A stretch of DNA of 64,000 nt from Gemmataceae bacterium (GCA_019636445.1 JAHBXO010000004.1:62001-126000); one strand, 5' to 3'; shown: positions 10,970 to 18,766, numbered from the stretch's first letter. A program made the numbers and translations. Notes: a model not told the origin generated them from the letters alone.

Positions 10970-11764
10970 TCAATACTTCGCGAGGTCGCCGCCGCCCTTT
11001 AATCCCAGGCCGTCGACGACCGCCTTGGCGCCGTCGGTCATGAATTTCAGTTCGCTGCTGACGGCAATGAACTGCCAGCCCTCGGCGATGCGCATCTGGG
11101 CATCCGCGACGCTGAAGGTGTGGATGCCAACGGGCACGCCGATGCGCTTGCCGGCGGCGAGAATATCCGCGAGGGCTTGTTTGAAAGCCTCCGGCGACGG
11201 CGGTGTGCCATCAGGGGCACGCATGGTCGCGGCGAGATCGTTCGGCCCGACGAACACGGCGTCGATGCCCTTCACGGAGTAGATCTCATCGAATTTCCGC
11301 ACGGCATCGATGTGCTCGCACTGCAGGATCACCGCGATCTCGTCGTCCGCCTTCGCGTAGTAATCCGTGGGAGTGGCCCCCCAGTTCAAGGCGTGGACGC
11401 TGCCGCCGACGCTGCGAGTCCCGCGCGGCGGATAGAGGCACGCGGCGACGCACTCTTCGGCTTCCTTGCGCGAACAGACCATCGGCACGATGACGCCGTG
11501 GGCGCCGTTGTCCAGCACGCGCTTGATGTGGTCGTGCTTGCCGGCGGGGACGCGGGCGAAGGCAACACCTCCGGCGTCGGCGACGGCGCCGAAGATGTGC
11601 GAGGAGGTTTCGATGCCGGCGAGGGAGTGTTCGATATCCACGCAGAGCCAGTTCAAGCCGCTGCGGGCGAGGAAACGGGCGGCGGTGATGCTGGCGAGCG
11701 AGAGCCAGGTGCCGACGGCGGGCTGACCGGACTTGAGGAGGCGCTTGACCGGGTTGGGTCGCAT
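10970..11764 (-). CDS. HpcH/HpaI family aldolase
   Basis: A 264-residue class II (metal-dependent) pyruvate aldolase of the HpcH/HpaI family, which cleaves 2-keto-4-hydroxy acids to pyruvate and an aldehyde. Expected active-site residues are present: His46 in VDIEHS, Arg71 in FARVP, the metal ligands Glu150 in LQCEH and Asp176 in VGPNDLA, and the GAHGVIVPMV strand. The length is normal. The substrate is uncertain; the family includes 4-hydroxy-2-oxoheptanedioate and 2-keto-3-deoxy-L-rhamnonate aldolases. It is divergent from the small ORF at 11883. A TAAGAT box about 45 bases before the start may be its -10. Confidence 0.88.
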   Translation of the reverse strand: MRPNPVKRLLKSGQPAVGTWLSLASITAARFLARSGLNWLCVDIEHSLAGIETSSHIFGAVADAGGVAFARVPAGKHDHIKRVLDNGAHGVIVPMVCSRKEAEECVAACLYPPRGTRSVGGSVHALNWGATPTDYYAKADDEIAVILQCEHIDAVRKFDEIYSVKGIDAVFVGPNDLAATMRAPDGTPPSPEAFKQALADILAAGKRIGVPVGIHTFSVADAQMRIAEGWQFIAVSSELKFMTDGAKAVVDGLGLKGGGDLAKY

Positions 11765-11882
11765 GAATCGGACTCGCAGGTGGAACGATCGAGGCGGAAT
11801 TCGGGCCTATCTTACAGGATCGATTTCACTTGGAACGTGCTGCCGGCCGAAGAAAGCCGGAGTGGCCCAGCGAGGCGGACCG

Positions 11883-12248
11883 ATGCATTCGCGAACGATC
11901 GGCTCGGATCGCCGCATCCGACCCGAAGGGGATCATCGGCCGTTGATCGTTGGCACCGGCGAACGGTGGCTCTTCATCGGTGCGGGGCTGGGCGAACTGG
12001 CACGTCGCATGCTCGATTCGAGCGATGCGGAATTGGTCTTCGTCTCGTCGCAAATGACCGATTTCGAACATCTGGTCGACTTCAAGCGTTCACCGGAACG
12101 GGGCCGGGTCACGTTTCTCCACTCCCGGCAAACCGATCTTTCCACGCAAACACCGAATTTCTTCGATGGTGTGGCGACGACGGTTTCCAGCTTGGAACTC
12201 CAGCGATTCCTGCGCCCCGGCGGTCGCGTCGTCAGGCTTTCTTCCTGA
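11883..12248 (+). CDS. Small protein with a methyltransferase-like segment
   Basis: A 121-residue ORF. WLFIGAGLGELARRML resembles motif I of class I SAM-dependent methyltransferases (hydrophobic strand plus GxGxGE). FDGVATTVSS and LRPGGRVVRL resemble the later motif IV and post-motif strands. The order fits a compressed methyltransferase Rossmann fold, but the protein is much shorter than a full enzyme, so it may be a remnant or a binding-only homologue. The start is uncertain: the frame is open back to 11733 with another Met. Its 3' end overlaps the convergent oxidoreductase by 17 bases. Confidence 0.45.
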   Translation: MHSRTIGSDRRIRPEGDHRPLIVGTGERWLFIGAGLGELARRMLDSSDAELVFVSSQMTDFEHLVDFKRSPERGRVTFLHSRQTDLSTQTPNFFDGVATTVSSLELQRFLRPGGRVVRLSS

Positions 12249-13638
12249 GTTCCTGCACTTCCTTCCAGACCTCGCCATAGGCTTCCTTGTCGAACGGCGG
12301 GCAGCCGGTCGGGTACTGGCCCAGCGGGTGGTTCTTCTCGCGCATGAGGGCCGTGCAGTAGCTGAACGTCCGGCAAACGCGCTTGCGGTCCATCTTGCCG
12401 TTGCGGAGCAGTTGCAGCACCCAGTCGGGTTGGGCGAGCGACGCCCGGCCGATTCCGACGAACGTGATGCGGCCATCGCGAAGGTTGGCGGCCCCGGCCT
12501 GCGGGAAGAACTCCTGCAAGTAGCTGTAGCCGGTGCCGACCACGGCCAGGCCGGGGTTCGCGCGCTGGATCGCATCGGCGCACCGGAAGTGGCGATCGAC
12601 GCCGACGAGCGGATGCTCCGGCGATTCGTAGCCGTCGGGCGGCGGGTATTCGAACGGCCGGCCGAAGTGCGGCTGTGCGTAGGGGTTGCCGAGCGCGACG
12701 TTCACCAATCGAACGCCAAGCGTTCGCATCTCCTGAACCCAGCGGATCGGCTCCGCGAGGTCCGGCGTGAAGGGGTCGGTCTCGCTCATCCCCCAGCCGT
12801 TGGCCAGCGGTACGGACCAGTCCACCGGCTTGCCGTCGCCATCCGAACCGGGGTTGAACGGGATGCTATCGAACGCGTTCATCCGCGTTGCGAGCAGCAC
12901 ATGCTTGGGAAGGATGGCCGCGATCGCCTGTAAGATTTCACGCGCGAGCCGGGTGCGATTCTCGAACGATCCACCATACGGACCCGGTCGGTTCCGCGCG
13001 CCGAGCAGCTCGTTGAGCAAGTATCGATGGCACTGCTTCACGTCGACGAAGTCGAAGCCGACCGCGACGGCGAGCTTCGCCGCGGCGACATAGTCGTCCA
13101 CCAATCGCCTGAGTTCATCGTCCGTCAGGAGCGGCGTATCTTTCGTGACCTTGTACCGGCCGACGAGCAGCGGATCGTGCGTGGCGATTAGCGGGTTCGG
13201 GTAGCTGTAGCGGCCCGAATGCGTCAGTTGCAGGCCGAAGAGCAGGTCCGCGTCGTCGCCGACCGACTCGCGGTGCGCCCTGCGTGTTTCGTCGACGAGC
13301 ATCGCGAACGCGTCGCGCGTTTGTTCGTTCAACGAAATTTGCCGCGGGTTGGCTTTCCCGCTCTCGCTGACGGCGCAGGCCTCGCCCCAGATCAGTTTCG
13401 CGCCGCCGGAGCCGAAGCGCCGGTAGCGGCGGAACGTCAGTTCGCCGGGCGTGCCGTCGGGTTCGCCGTCGCAGCCTTCCATCGGATGGATGCACCAGCG
13501 GTTGCCGACGTTCCGTTCACCGATCCGTAACGGTTCGAACAGCGGCGCGAGGTCGTCCGAGAATCGGAGATCGAGGCCCAGCCGCTCGTTCTCCGCAATC
13601 AGGTCCGCCGTCGATTTATACTTGAAAAACCGGGCCAT
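12232..13638 (-). CDS. Old-yellow-enzyme type NADH:flavin oxidoreductase
   Basis: A 468-residue FMN-dependent TIM-barrel reductase of the OYE family. Visible features are the N-terminal LFEPLRIGERNVGNRWCIHPMEG entry (shown here in parts), SGGAKLIWGEACAV, the active-site LQLTHSGRYS, DFVDVKQCHRYL, and a C-terminal FMN phosphate region VGIGRASLAQPDW. There is no C-terminal Fe-S/FAD extension as in 2,4-dienoyl-CoA reductase, so it is the short form. The ATG follows immediately after the stop codon of the MFS gene (TAAATG), so the two are translationally coupled. Together they may import and reduce an unsaturated carbonyl compound. The substrate is not known. Confidence 0.88.
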   Translation of the reverse strand: MARFFKYKSTADLIAENERLGLDLRFSDDLAPLFEPLRIGERNVGNRWCIHPMEGCDGEPDGTPGELTFRRYRRFGSGGAKLIWGEACAVSESGKANPRQISLNEQTRDAFAMLVDETRRAHRESVGDDADLLFGLQLTHSGRYSYPNPLIATHDPLLVGRYKVTKDTPLLTDDELRRLVDDYVAAAKLAVAVGFDFVDVKQCHRYLLNELLGARNRPGPYGGSFENRTRLAREILQAIAAILPKHVLLATRMNAFDSIPFNPGSDGDGKPVDWSVPLANGWGMSETDPFTPDLAEPIRWVQEMRTLGVRLVNVALGNPYAQPHFGRPFEYPPPDGYESPEHPLVGVDRHFRCADAIQRANPGLAVVGTGYSYLQEFFPQAGAANLRDGRITFVGIGRASLAQPDWVLQLLRNGKMDRKRVCRTFSYCTALMREKNHPLGQYPTGCPPFDKEAYGEVWKEVQELRKKA

Positions 13639-14928
13639 TTACGGATTCTCCGGGCGCAACTCGGGAGTCGGCTCACCCATGTCGGGCTGGGGGTGTTTCG
13701 GTTCGTGGAACAGCCAGAGGAACAGCGCCATGGCCAGCGAACAGCCGATGAACGGGATGATCCAGACGGCAGTCCAGTCGGTGCGGTCCCCGCCGGTGGT
13801 GTACGCGGCGACAACCTGGCCGCTGAGGAAGAAGCCCAACAGCGTACCCGGCCCGCCGGACACGAACGTGAGCAGCGCCTGCGCGCCGGCGCGCAGGTGG
13901 GGCGGGGCCTCGCGGTCGATGTACAACGAAGCGACGATGGTGAAGAGCGTGTAACTGACACCATGCAGCGGCAAGGCGAGGCCGATGACCGTCGGCAGAT
14001 GCCCCGTGGCCATCACGGCGTTCCGCAGCACCCACGCGAGCAGGCCGAGGGTCATCGTCGCTTTCAGGCCGAGCCGCGCGACGATGAACGGCATCGCCGC
14101 CATGCAGCCCATCTCGATGATCTGCGCGATGCCCAGCATCGTCCCCGGCCGCGGCATGCCCAAGTCCATCGCGAACGGATACGCATAGACGGTGTAAAAC
14201 TGCTGCATCATTTGTGTGAAAAACGCGACGACGGCGAAGATGATGAACGACGGATCGCGGAACAATTTCGCCGCCGGCAGGCCCATCACTTCCCGGATCG
14301 GCCGGCCGCGCCCTTTCGGCGGCGTATGCGGCAACCACCGCGCATACACGCCGAGCAGCACGTGCCAGCCCGCGGCGAAGTCGAAGAGATCGGAGGAGTG
14401 CGGACTGAAGAGAAATTCAAGCAGGACGCAGGCGACGATCCAGCCGAGCGTGCCCACGAGCCGCACCAGGCCGAATTGCCGGTGCGGGTGCGCCAGCGTG
14501 CGCATCGCCATCGCGTTCCCCACGGTGATGGCGATGATGCACGCGATCGAATACGCGAGCAGCACCCCGAACAGCCGCGGGCACGCCTCGGACGGATTCG
14601 CGCCCGCCCCCGAATACTTCGCCACCAGCCGGCCGCAGACGATCATCAGCCCCGTCATCAGTATGTGCAGGACGGAAATCAACTTCTCCGACGAGAAGTA
14701 GCGGTCGGCGAGCAGGCCGGTCATGAACGGCGCGATCAGGCCGCCGAGCGCGATCGTCACGTAGATCAGCGTCAGTTGCATCGGCGCGAAGCCGAGGCCG
14801 CCGTCCTCCGCCGGCGTGCGCAGCCACCCCGACAACGGCACCACCCACGCCGCCAGCCCCGCATACTGCAGGAACATCATCGCGGCGAGCCGGGCCGGTA
14901 CGTAGCGCGGGCGTCCTTGCATCTCCAC
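13639..14928 (-). CDS. MFS transporter, nucleoside-permease-like
   Basis: A 429-residue integral membrane protein with about 12 predicted transmembrane helices. The start ARLAAMMFLQYAGLAAWVVPL, the conserved APFMTGLLADRYFSSEK loop after helix 2, and LHGVSYTLF in helix 10 resemble the nucleoside:H+ symporter group (NupG/XapB) of the major facilitator superfamily. I kept the GTG at 14928, which has GGGGAGAA upstream at good spacing; an in-frame ATG lies two codons further in. It is the first gene of a two-gene operon with the OYE reductase and abuts it without a gap. The cargo is not certain to be a nucleoside. Confidence 0.82.
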   Translation of the reverse strand: MEMQGRPRYVPARLAAMMFLQYAGLAAWVVPLSGWLRTPAEDGGLGFAPMQLTLIYVTIALGGLIAPFMTGLLADRYFSSEKLISVLHILMTGLMIVCGRLVAKYSGAGANPSEACPRLFGVLLAYSIACIIAITVGNAMAMRTLAHPHRQFGLVRLVGTLGWIVACVLLEFLFSPHSSDLFDFAAGWHVLLGVYARWLPHTPPKGRGRPIREVMGLPAAKLFRDPSFIIFAVVAFFTQMMQQFYTVYAYPFAMDLGMPRPGTMLGIAQIIEMGCMAAMPFIVARLGLKATMTLGLLAWVLRNAVMATGHLPTVIGLALPLHGVSYTLFTIVASLYIDREAPPHLRAGAQALLTFVSGGPGTLLGFFLSGQVVAAYTTGGDRTDWTAVWIIPFIGCSLAMALFLWLFHEPKHPQPDMGEPTPELRPENP

Positions 14929-15014
14929 GGACGGAATTCTCCCCGGGGCGTCAACGTGCGATGAGCGAAAAACAGTCGAAAGTTCACTCTACGGATTCTC
15001 TCGACCCCGGCGGA

Positions 15015-15042
15015 TTGTCCCCCGGCGTTTCCCGGCTAGATT
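15015..15042 (+). promoter_or_regulatory. Putative promoter of the 15079 gene
   Basis: TTGTCC (15015-15020) and TAGATT (15037-15042) are 16 bases apart. The -10 has a GC before TA, like other boxes in this window. The leader would be about 30 bases. Confidence 0.5.
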
Positions 15043-15078
15043 GCGATTACCGACACCCGTGAGAAATGCGAGACACCG

Positions 15079-15528
15079 ATGCTGGTTGACCTGTTCGGGC
15101 TGACGATGGAAACGCCCGGCGTGACGTTCTACCTCTGGTCGCCCTGGCGCTGCTCGGCGATCGAGCACAAGCTGTTCGAATCCGTGGTGGGCCTGCCCAA
15201 CGGGAAGCTCGAACGCGAGCCGGACGAGGTGCGCCTGCACATCTCCGAGGCGAAGGCGTGGAAGCAGGCCGTGCAGAACATGTCCCGCGTGCTCAAGGGC
15301 TGGCAGGAGGAGGGCGTCGACGCCAACAACGAGAAGCGCGCCTGGCGCTGGCTCATCGAAGCCGACGTCGACGCCAACGGCTACGACCACAAGGGCGAGA
15401 AGGCCGCCTTCTGGCTCTTTCTCCGCCTCTCCATGGACCGCGGCGGACCGGCCGAGGACGAGGAAAAGGCCGAGGACCTCGACCTCAACGGCTTCGGCGT
15501 CTGCGTCTGGGGCAAGGACGAGAAGTAA
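15079..15528 (+). CDS. Hypothetical protein, 149 aa
   Basis: I do not recognise a family. The protein is soluble-looking, starts MLVDLFGLTMETPGVTFYLW, is rich in Trp in the middle (AWKQAVQ, GWQEEGV, AWRWLIEADVDA), and ends with an acidic stretch EDEEKAEDLDLNGFGVCVW. Codon use is like its neighbours (mostly G or C at third positions). A plausible promoter precedes it and a 9-bp hairpin follows it. The GC-rich codons and ordered composition argue that it is a real gene. Confidence 0.7.
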   Translation: MLVDLFGLTMETPGVTFYLWSPWRCSAIEHKLFESVVGLPNGKLEREPDEVRLHISEAKAWKQAVQNMSRVLKGWQEEGVDANNEKRAWRWLIEADVDANGYDHKGEKAAFWLFLRLSMDRGGPAEDEEKAEDLDLNGFGVCVWGKDEK

Positions 15529-15531
15529 GCG

Positions 15532-15556
15532 CCGGGCGGGACAAGAACCCGCCCGG
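15532..15556 (+). terminator. Hairpin after the 15079 gene
   Basis: CCGGGCGGG/CCCGCCCGG with the loop ACAAGAA begins a few bases after the stop codon. There is no T run, so its terminator role is tentative. Confidence 0.45.
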
Positions 15557-15641
15557 TGGGTCCGCCGCCTCCGCGCCACCCTCCGACGGACCCATTCATT
15601 CTGAGCGGACCCAGAATGTCCCGTTCACATCTTCCGACGAA

Positions 15642-15665
15642 GCCCGCGGACGACCGTCCGCGGGC
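15642..15665. repeat. Palindrome GCCCGCGGACG/CGTCCGCGGGC, copy 1
   Basis: A perfect 11-bp inverted repeat with 2 bases between the arms. The same arms recur at 49515-49538. Both copies lie between genes, which suggests a small dispersed palindromic element. Confidence 0.7.
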
Positions 15666-15683
15666 AGAGCCGCCTCATTTCCT

Positions 15684-15713
15684 TTGACTCCCCCCGCCGC
15701 AACCGGCTACGAT
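15684..15713 (+). promoter_or_regulatory. Promoter of the integron integrase gene
   Basis: TTGACT (15684-15689) and TACGAT (15708-15713) are 18 bases apart. The -10 ends only 7 bases before the ATG, so the mRNA would start at or next to the start codon. No LexA-type operator was recognised. Confidence 0.65.
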
Positions 15714-15720
15714 CACAGAC

Positions 15721-16710
15721 ATGATCGCCGCGCCGCCAGCACCGGCACTCACCCGGCAGCCCAAACTGCTCGACCGCCTCCGCGCCGCCTGCCGCGTCCG
15801 CCAGTTTTCGCACCGCACCGAAGACTGCTACCACAACTGGGCCAAACGCTTCATCCTCTTTCACGACAAACGCCACCCCGCCGAAATGGGCGCTCCGGAA
15901 ATCAACGTCTTCCTCACACACCTTGCCACCGACGGTCAGGTCGCCGCCTCCACTCAGACGCAAGCCCTCTGCGCCTTGATCTTCCTCTATCGCGCCGTCC
16001 TCGAAATCGAACCCGGCGACCTCGGCCCCCTAATCCGTGTCGATCGCCCGAAGCGGTTGCCCGTCGTGCTCTCCCGCGACGAAGTCCGCCGCGTCATCGC
16101 GTCCCTCGACGGCACCTATCGCCTGATCGCCCGGTTGCAATACGGCACCGGACTGCGACTGCTCGAAGCGCTTTCCTTGCGAATCAAGGACCTCGACTTC
16201 GACCGCCGCCAAACCGTCGTCCGCCACGGCAAGGGCGGCAACGACCGCATCACGATGCTGCCCGAGGCGCTGATTCCCGACCTGCACGCCCACCTCCAGC
16301 GCGTGAAGGCGCTCCACGAGTCCGACCTCGCCGCCGGTCACGGCCGCGCCGACCTGCCGTTCGCCTTCCATCGGAAATCGCCCGAAGCTTCGACCCTCTG
16401 GCACTGGCAATACGTCTTTCCGTCCTCGAAGCTCTCGGCCCAGCCCGGCACGGGAATCCTCTGCCGGCACCACGCCCACGAAGCCTCCGTGAGTCGTATG
16501 TTCACGGCGGCGGTTCGCTCGTCCGGCATTGGCAAGCGCGCGACGACGCACAGCCTCCGCCACAGTTTCGCAACGCACTTGTTGGAAGTTGGATACGATA
16601 TCCGGACGTTGCAGGAACTGTTGGGCCATGCCAGCGTCGAAACGACGATGGTGTATCTGCACGTGATGAACAAGGGCGTGGGCGTGAAGAGTCCGCTGGA
16701 CGATCTGTAG
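15721..16710 (+). CDS. intI: Integron integrase (tyrosine recombinase)
   Basis: A 329-residue site-specific tyrosine recombinase that would insert and excise cassettes at attI and attC. Catalytic residues are at Arg146 (GTGLRLLEAL), Lys171 (RHGKGGNDR), His277 and Arg280 (THSLRHSF), His303 (LLGHAS) and Tyr312 (MVYLHV); to my knowledge these numbers match IntI1. The integron-specific insertion is present at about 213-235 (PFAFHRKSPEAS then WHWQYVFPSS), followed by RHHAHEASVSR. This insertion separates IntI from XerC/D. The N-terminal SAM-like core-binding domain covers about 14-105. The stop codon is followed directly by the structured attI region. The gene is intact with the host-like GC-rich codon use. 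Confidence 0.97.
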   Translation: MIAAPPAPALTRQPKLLDRLRAACRVRQFSHRTEDCYHNWAKRFILFHDKRHPAEMGAPEINVFLTHLATDGQVAASTQTQALCALIFLYRAVLEIEPGDLGPLIRVDRPKRLPVVLSRDEVRRVIASLDGTYRLIARLQYGTGLRLLEALSLRIKDLDFDRRQTVVRHGKGGNDRITMLPEALIPDLHAHLQRVKALHESDLAAGHGRADLPFAFHRKSPEASTLWHWQYVFPSSKLSAQPGTGILCRHHAHEASVSRMFTAAVRSSGIGKRATTHSLRHSFATHLLEVGYDIRTLQELLGHASVETTMVYLHVMNKGVGVKSPLDDL

Positions 16711-16872
16711 CGCAAGGGGCGCTTATTCGCTTATCTTGCGCGGCGAGCTCAATCGGCGTCGTGTCGCAAGATGCGACAGGTTATTGGATTAAGCCTGTTC
16801 GCCGGGGCGTTCCCGGCGATGAGATCATCCGTGCTTATCTTGCGCGAGGCGCAATCTAAGCACCTGTTCGGC
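16710..16872 (+). other. attI region with core GTTCGGC and nested palindromes
   Basis: The crossover core is GTTCGGC at 16866-16872, where the first cassette begins. Just upstream, GTGCTTA-TC-TTGCGC-GAG and its mirrored half GCGCAA-TC-TAAGCAC form a 33-base dyad at 16831-16863. A second core-like CCTGTTCGCC is at 16795-16803. GCTTATCTTGCGCG is directly repeated at 16729-16742 and 16833-16846. Further hairpins are GCGCAAG/CTTGCGC (16710-16741), TGTCGCA/TGCGACA (16762-16778) and GCCGGG/CCCGGC (16801-16817). Direct repeats and core-like sites fit integrase binding. No cassette promoter was recognised. Confidence 0.75.
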
Positions 16873-16891
16873 TCAGAGAGGCGCAGCCGGG

Positions 16892-17422
16892 GTGAGCGGA
16901 GCCGACGACAATCTGACCGCCGAGGAACGCCACCGCTTCGCCGCGACATTCGCGGCCGGCGACGTGGCGTTCGAGCTGCGGGTCACCGGCTACGAGTTCC
17001 CGGACGACACCGTCGGCAGCGCCAACTGGCTGTTCGTCGAGGGCCGCGTCCGGCACCCGCGGGGCGACTGGCGGTTCCGGCACCCGAGCCTGGAGACGCA
17101 CGATGTCGCCCGGCTCGCCGACTGGCTGGAGGCGGTCGCGGCGGGCACCGAACCCGAGCCCTGGTGCGGGTTCACCGAGCCGAACCTCAGCTTCGAGATC
17201 GCCGGCGCGGGCGCGGCCCGCGTGCTCCGGGTGGGGTTCGCCGCCGAGTCGCGTCCGCCGTGGGCCGAGGCCAGCGGCACACAGGTCGAGTTCCCGGTGG
17301 CGGCTCTGGACCTCGCGTCGGCGGTCGCGTCGCTGCGGCAGCAACTGCGGCTGTGGCCCGAGCGCCCCGAGGTCGAGGAGGCCGAGGCCGAACCAGGCGC
17401 TGCACCTGACCCGGCCGGCTGA
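16892..17422 (+). CDS. Integron cassette 1: WapI-like immunity protein
   Basis: A 176-residue soluble protein with a GTG start 25 bases into the cassette, with AGAGAGG upstream. The order of motifs resembles the WapI-type immunity family: ELRVTGYEFPD, SANWLFVEGRVRHPRGDWRF, the middle VARLADWLEAVAAG, then EPNLSFEIAG, and a C-terminal PWAEASGTQVEFPV followed by AVASLRQQLRLWP. Such proteins neutralise contact-dependent or polymorphic toxins. No cognate toxin gene is adjacent, so it would be an orphan immunity gene. The last residues and stop codon lie inside its attC. The family assignment is by eye. Confidence 0.65.
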   Translation: MSGADDNLTAEERHRFAATFAAGDVAFELRVTGYEFPDDTVGSANWLFVEGRVRHPRGDWRFRHPSLETHDVARLADWLEAVAAGTEPEPWCGFTEPNLSFEIAGAGAARVLRVGFAAESRPPWAEASGTQVEFPVAALDLASAVASLRQQLRLWPERPEVEEAEAEPGAAPDPAG

Positions 17423-17500
17423 CCTGTTTCCCGCAGCTCACTTGGAGTCCCTTCGGGTCGTGGGTGTCCCCGGCCGGGCAGGTGAGCTGTGTCGTTCGGT
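17387..17500 (+). other. attC of cassette 1 (114 bases)
   Basis: R'' is GCCGAAC (17387-17393), L'' is GCTGCACCTG, L' is CAGGTGAGC and R' is GTTCGGT (17494-17500). L'' and L' pair with one unpaired base, the extrahelical base typical of attC. The long variable terminal part contains CCCGGCCGG/CCGGCCGGG arms. Confidence 0.88.
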
Positions 17501-17509
17501 GAAGAAGTC

Positions 17510-17695
17510 ATGACTCAATCTCCGAAGTTTTGCGCAGGAAAACGCGTCCGCATTCTGAGCGGCGCGTGCAAAGACAAGCTCGGTGTCATTGCAACAACAG
17601 AAGATGATCGAGAAGTGGCCAACATTCTTGTAGATCAGCCCTGCGAGTTTACAACGTCGGAAGAGGATTACGACAACATTGTGCTTGTCGAATAA
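17510..17695 (+). CDS. Integron cassette 2: KOW-like mini-protein
   Basis: A 61-residue protein starting MTQSPKFCAGKRVRILSG. The segment GKRVRILSGACKDKLGVIAT with a following VANILVD resembles a KOW motif, the small RNA- or protein-binding beta module of NusG and ribosomal protein L24. The rest is an acidic tail ending SEEDYDNIVLVE. I chose the ATG at 17510, since the earlier GTG in the same frame lies inside the R' box of the upstream attC. The gene has a lower GC content and more A/T-ending codons than its neighbours, consistent with foreign origin. The function is unknown. Confidence 0.75.
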   Translation: MTQSPKFCAGKRVRILSGACKDKLGVIATTEDDREVANILVDQPCEFTTSEEDYDNIVLVE

Positions 17696-17699
17696 AGAC

Positions 17700-17764
17700 A
17701 CCGAACCAGGTGCTGCACCAGACGCCCCGCAAGGCCGGGCCGCTGGTGAGCTAACTCGTTCGGC
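17700..17764 (+). other. attC of cassette 2 (65 bases)
   Basis: R'' is ACCGAAC (17700-17706), L'' is GCTGCACCAG (17712-17721), L' is CTGGTGAGC (17743-17751) and R' is GTTCGGC (17758-17764). R'' pairs with G plus the cassette's own first bases TTCGGT, not with the final base of the R' now beside it. Confidence 0.92.
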
Positions 17765-17779
17765 GGCGGAGGGCTTGCG

Positions 17780-18310
17780 GTGAGCGACGGCTGGCGGCGG
17801 TACTTCCCGGCCGGCAGCCTCGACCCCCGGCCCGACCTGCACCGGCACCGGGCCGAGTGGTACGCCGACGCCCTGGGGCGGCTGGGCGAGCCGCCGCTGC
17901 ACCCGGCCGGGCCGGACCAGCCGCTCGTCGTCCGCCTGCTGTGCCTGCCCACTTGGTCCCCGGCCTGCTCCGTCCGGGCCGAGCGGTCCGGCCTGGCGTG
18001 GCGACTGCTGGCGCGGGAGCTGGACGGCGAGGAGTCCGGGGTCGACCTCGGCAAGCTGGCCCGCCGCGAGGACCGGGTCATCGTCGGCACGGACGCCGAC
18101 CGGGTCGCCGAGCTCTGGGAGTGGCTGCGGTTCTGGACACTCGGCCCGCCCGCCGACGGGGACGACGTGCTGGACGGCACCAGCTATGTGCTGGAGGCCG
18201 CTGAGCGGGGCCAGTATCATGTGGCCGTCCGCGACGACCCGGAGTGGGGCGACACGTTCGGGGAGTTCGCGGATCTGCTCGTCGCACTCGCGGGGCTGGC
18301 CCCGCGATGA
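17780..18310 (+). CDS. Integron cassette 3: hypothetical protein, possible immunity protein
   Basis: A 176-residue soluble protein with a GTG start (GTGAGCGACGGC) 22 bases into the cassette. I do not recognise a named family. It is rich in Trp and Arg, with PLVVRLLCLPTWSPACSVRA, ELWEWLRFWTLG, DGTSYVLEAAERGQYHVAV and a C-terminal GDTFGEFADLLVALAGLAPR. The combination of a ligand-cup-like YVLE..GxYH segment with WxxTFxEF resembles some uncharacterised immunity-type proteins, and the neighbouring cassettes support that, but it remains an inference. The cassette's 5' end is nearly identical to that of cassette 5. Confidence 0.75.
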   Translation: MSDGWRRYFPAGSLDPRPDLHRHRAEWYADALGRLGEPPLHPAGPDQPLVVRLLCLPTWSPACSVRAERSGLAWRLLARELDGEESGVDLGKLARREDRVIVGTDADRVAELWEWLRFWTLGPPADGDDVLDGTSYVLEAAERGQYHVAVRDDPEWGDTFGEFADLLVALAGLAPR

Positions 18311-18319
18311 CAAATGCAC

Positions 18320-18416
18320 GCCGAACCAGGCGCTGCAGCAGACGGCGGGGGCATGTAGCGTTTCTGGGATTCATAGCTCACTCGGCCCCCGCCGCTGCTG
18401 AGCTTGGTCGTTCTGC
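18320..18416 (+). other. attC of cassette 3 (97 bases)
   Basis: R'' is GCCGAAC (18320-18326), L'' is GCTGCAGCAG (18332-18341), L' is CTGCTGAGC (18395-18403) and R' is GTTCTGC (18410-18416). GGCGGGGGC and GCCCCCGCC form the inner stem. R' differs from R'' because its last six bases belong to cassette 4. Confidence 0.92.
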
Positions 18417-18433
18417 GAAGAAAGAGAGCACGT

Positions 18434-18760
18434 GTGGGCGAGGCTTTCCAGATACAAGTGGCTGGTGTCGTCGATGATGGATTCACTTCCGCCGAGGTGT
18501 CCTACAGCGACGAGACTGTTGCCGTCGTCTACGAGCGGGCCGACGGCTGGCGTACTGACTTGTTCCATTCGCCCCGCGGCTTACCGTTGCCGGAGTTGCT
18601 AACGGCACTGCAGTCCGCCCAGGATCGGCTTTCACGATACGTCAATCGACGGGGCGAGAATCCGCCCGAGGGATTGACACGGGCCGGAATGTCGCTGTGG
18701 CTGATGGAGAAGGTCGACGGTACCGCAATGGGCGTCCGTCTCAGCCCACAGTCCGAGTAA
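18434..18760 (+). CDS. Integron cassette 4: hypothetical protein, 108 aa
   Basis: I do not recognise a family. From a GTG at 18434 the product begins VGEAFQIQVAGVVDDGFTSA and ends LWLMEKVDGTAMGVRLSPQSE. The middle (YSDETVAVVYERADGWRTDLF, then LPELLTALQSAQDRL) suggests a small alpha/beta fold. A TTG further upstream in the same frame would place the start inside the preceding attC, so I prefer the GTG, which has AAAGAGAG before it. Its R'' box matches its own first bases, so this cassette moved as a unit. No signal peptide or membrane segment is seen. Confidence 0.72.
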   Translation: MGEAFQIQVAGVVDDGFTSAEVSYSDETVAVVYERADGWRTDLFHSPRGLPLPELLTALQSAQDRLSRYVNRRGENPPEGLTRAGMSLWLMEKVDGTAMGVRLSPQSE

Positions 18761-18766
18761 AGGCAC

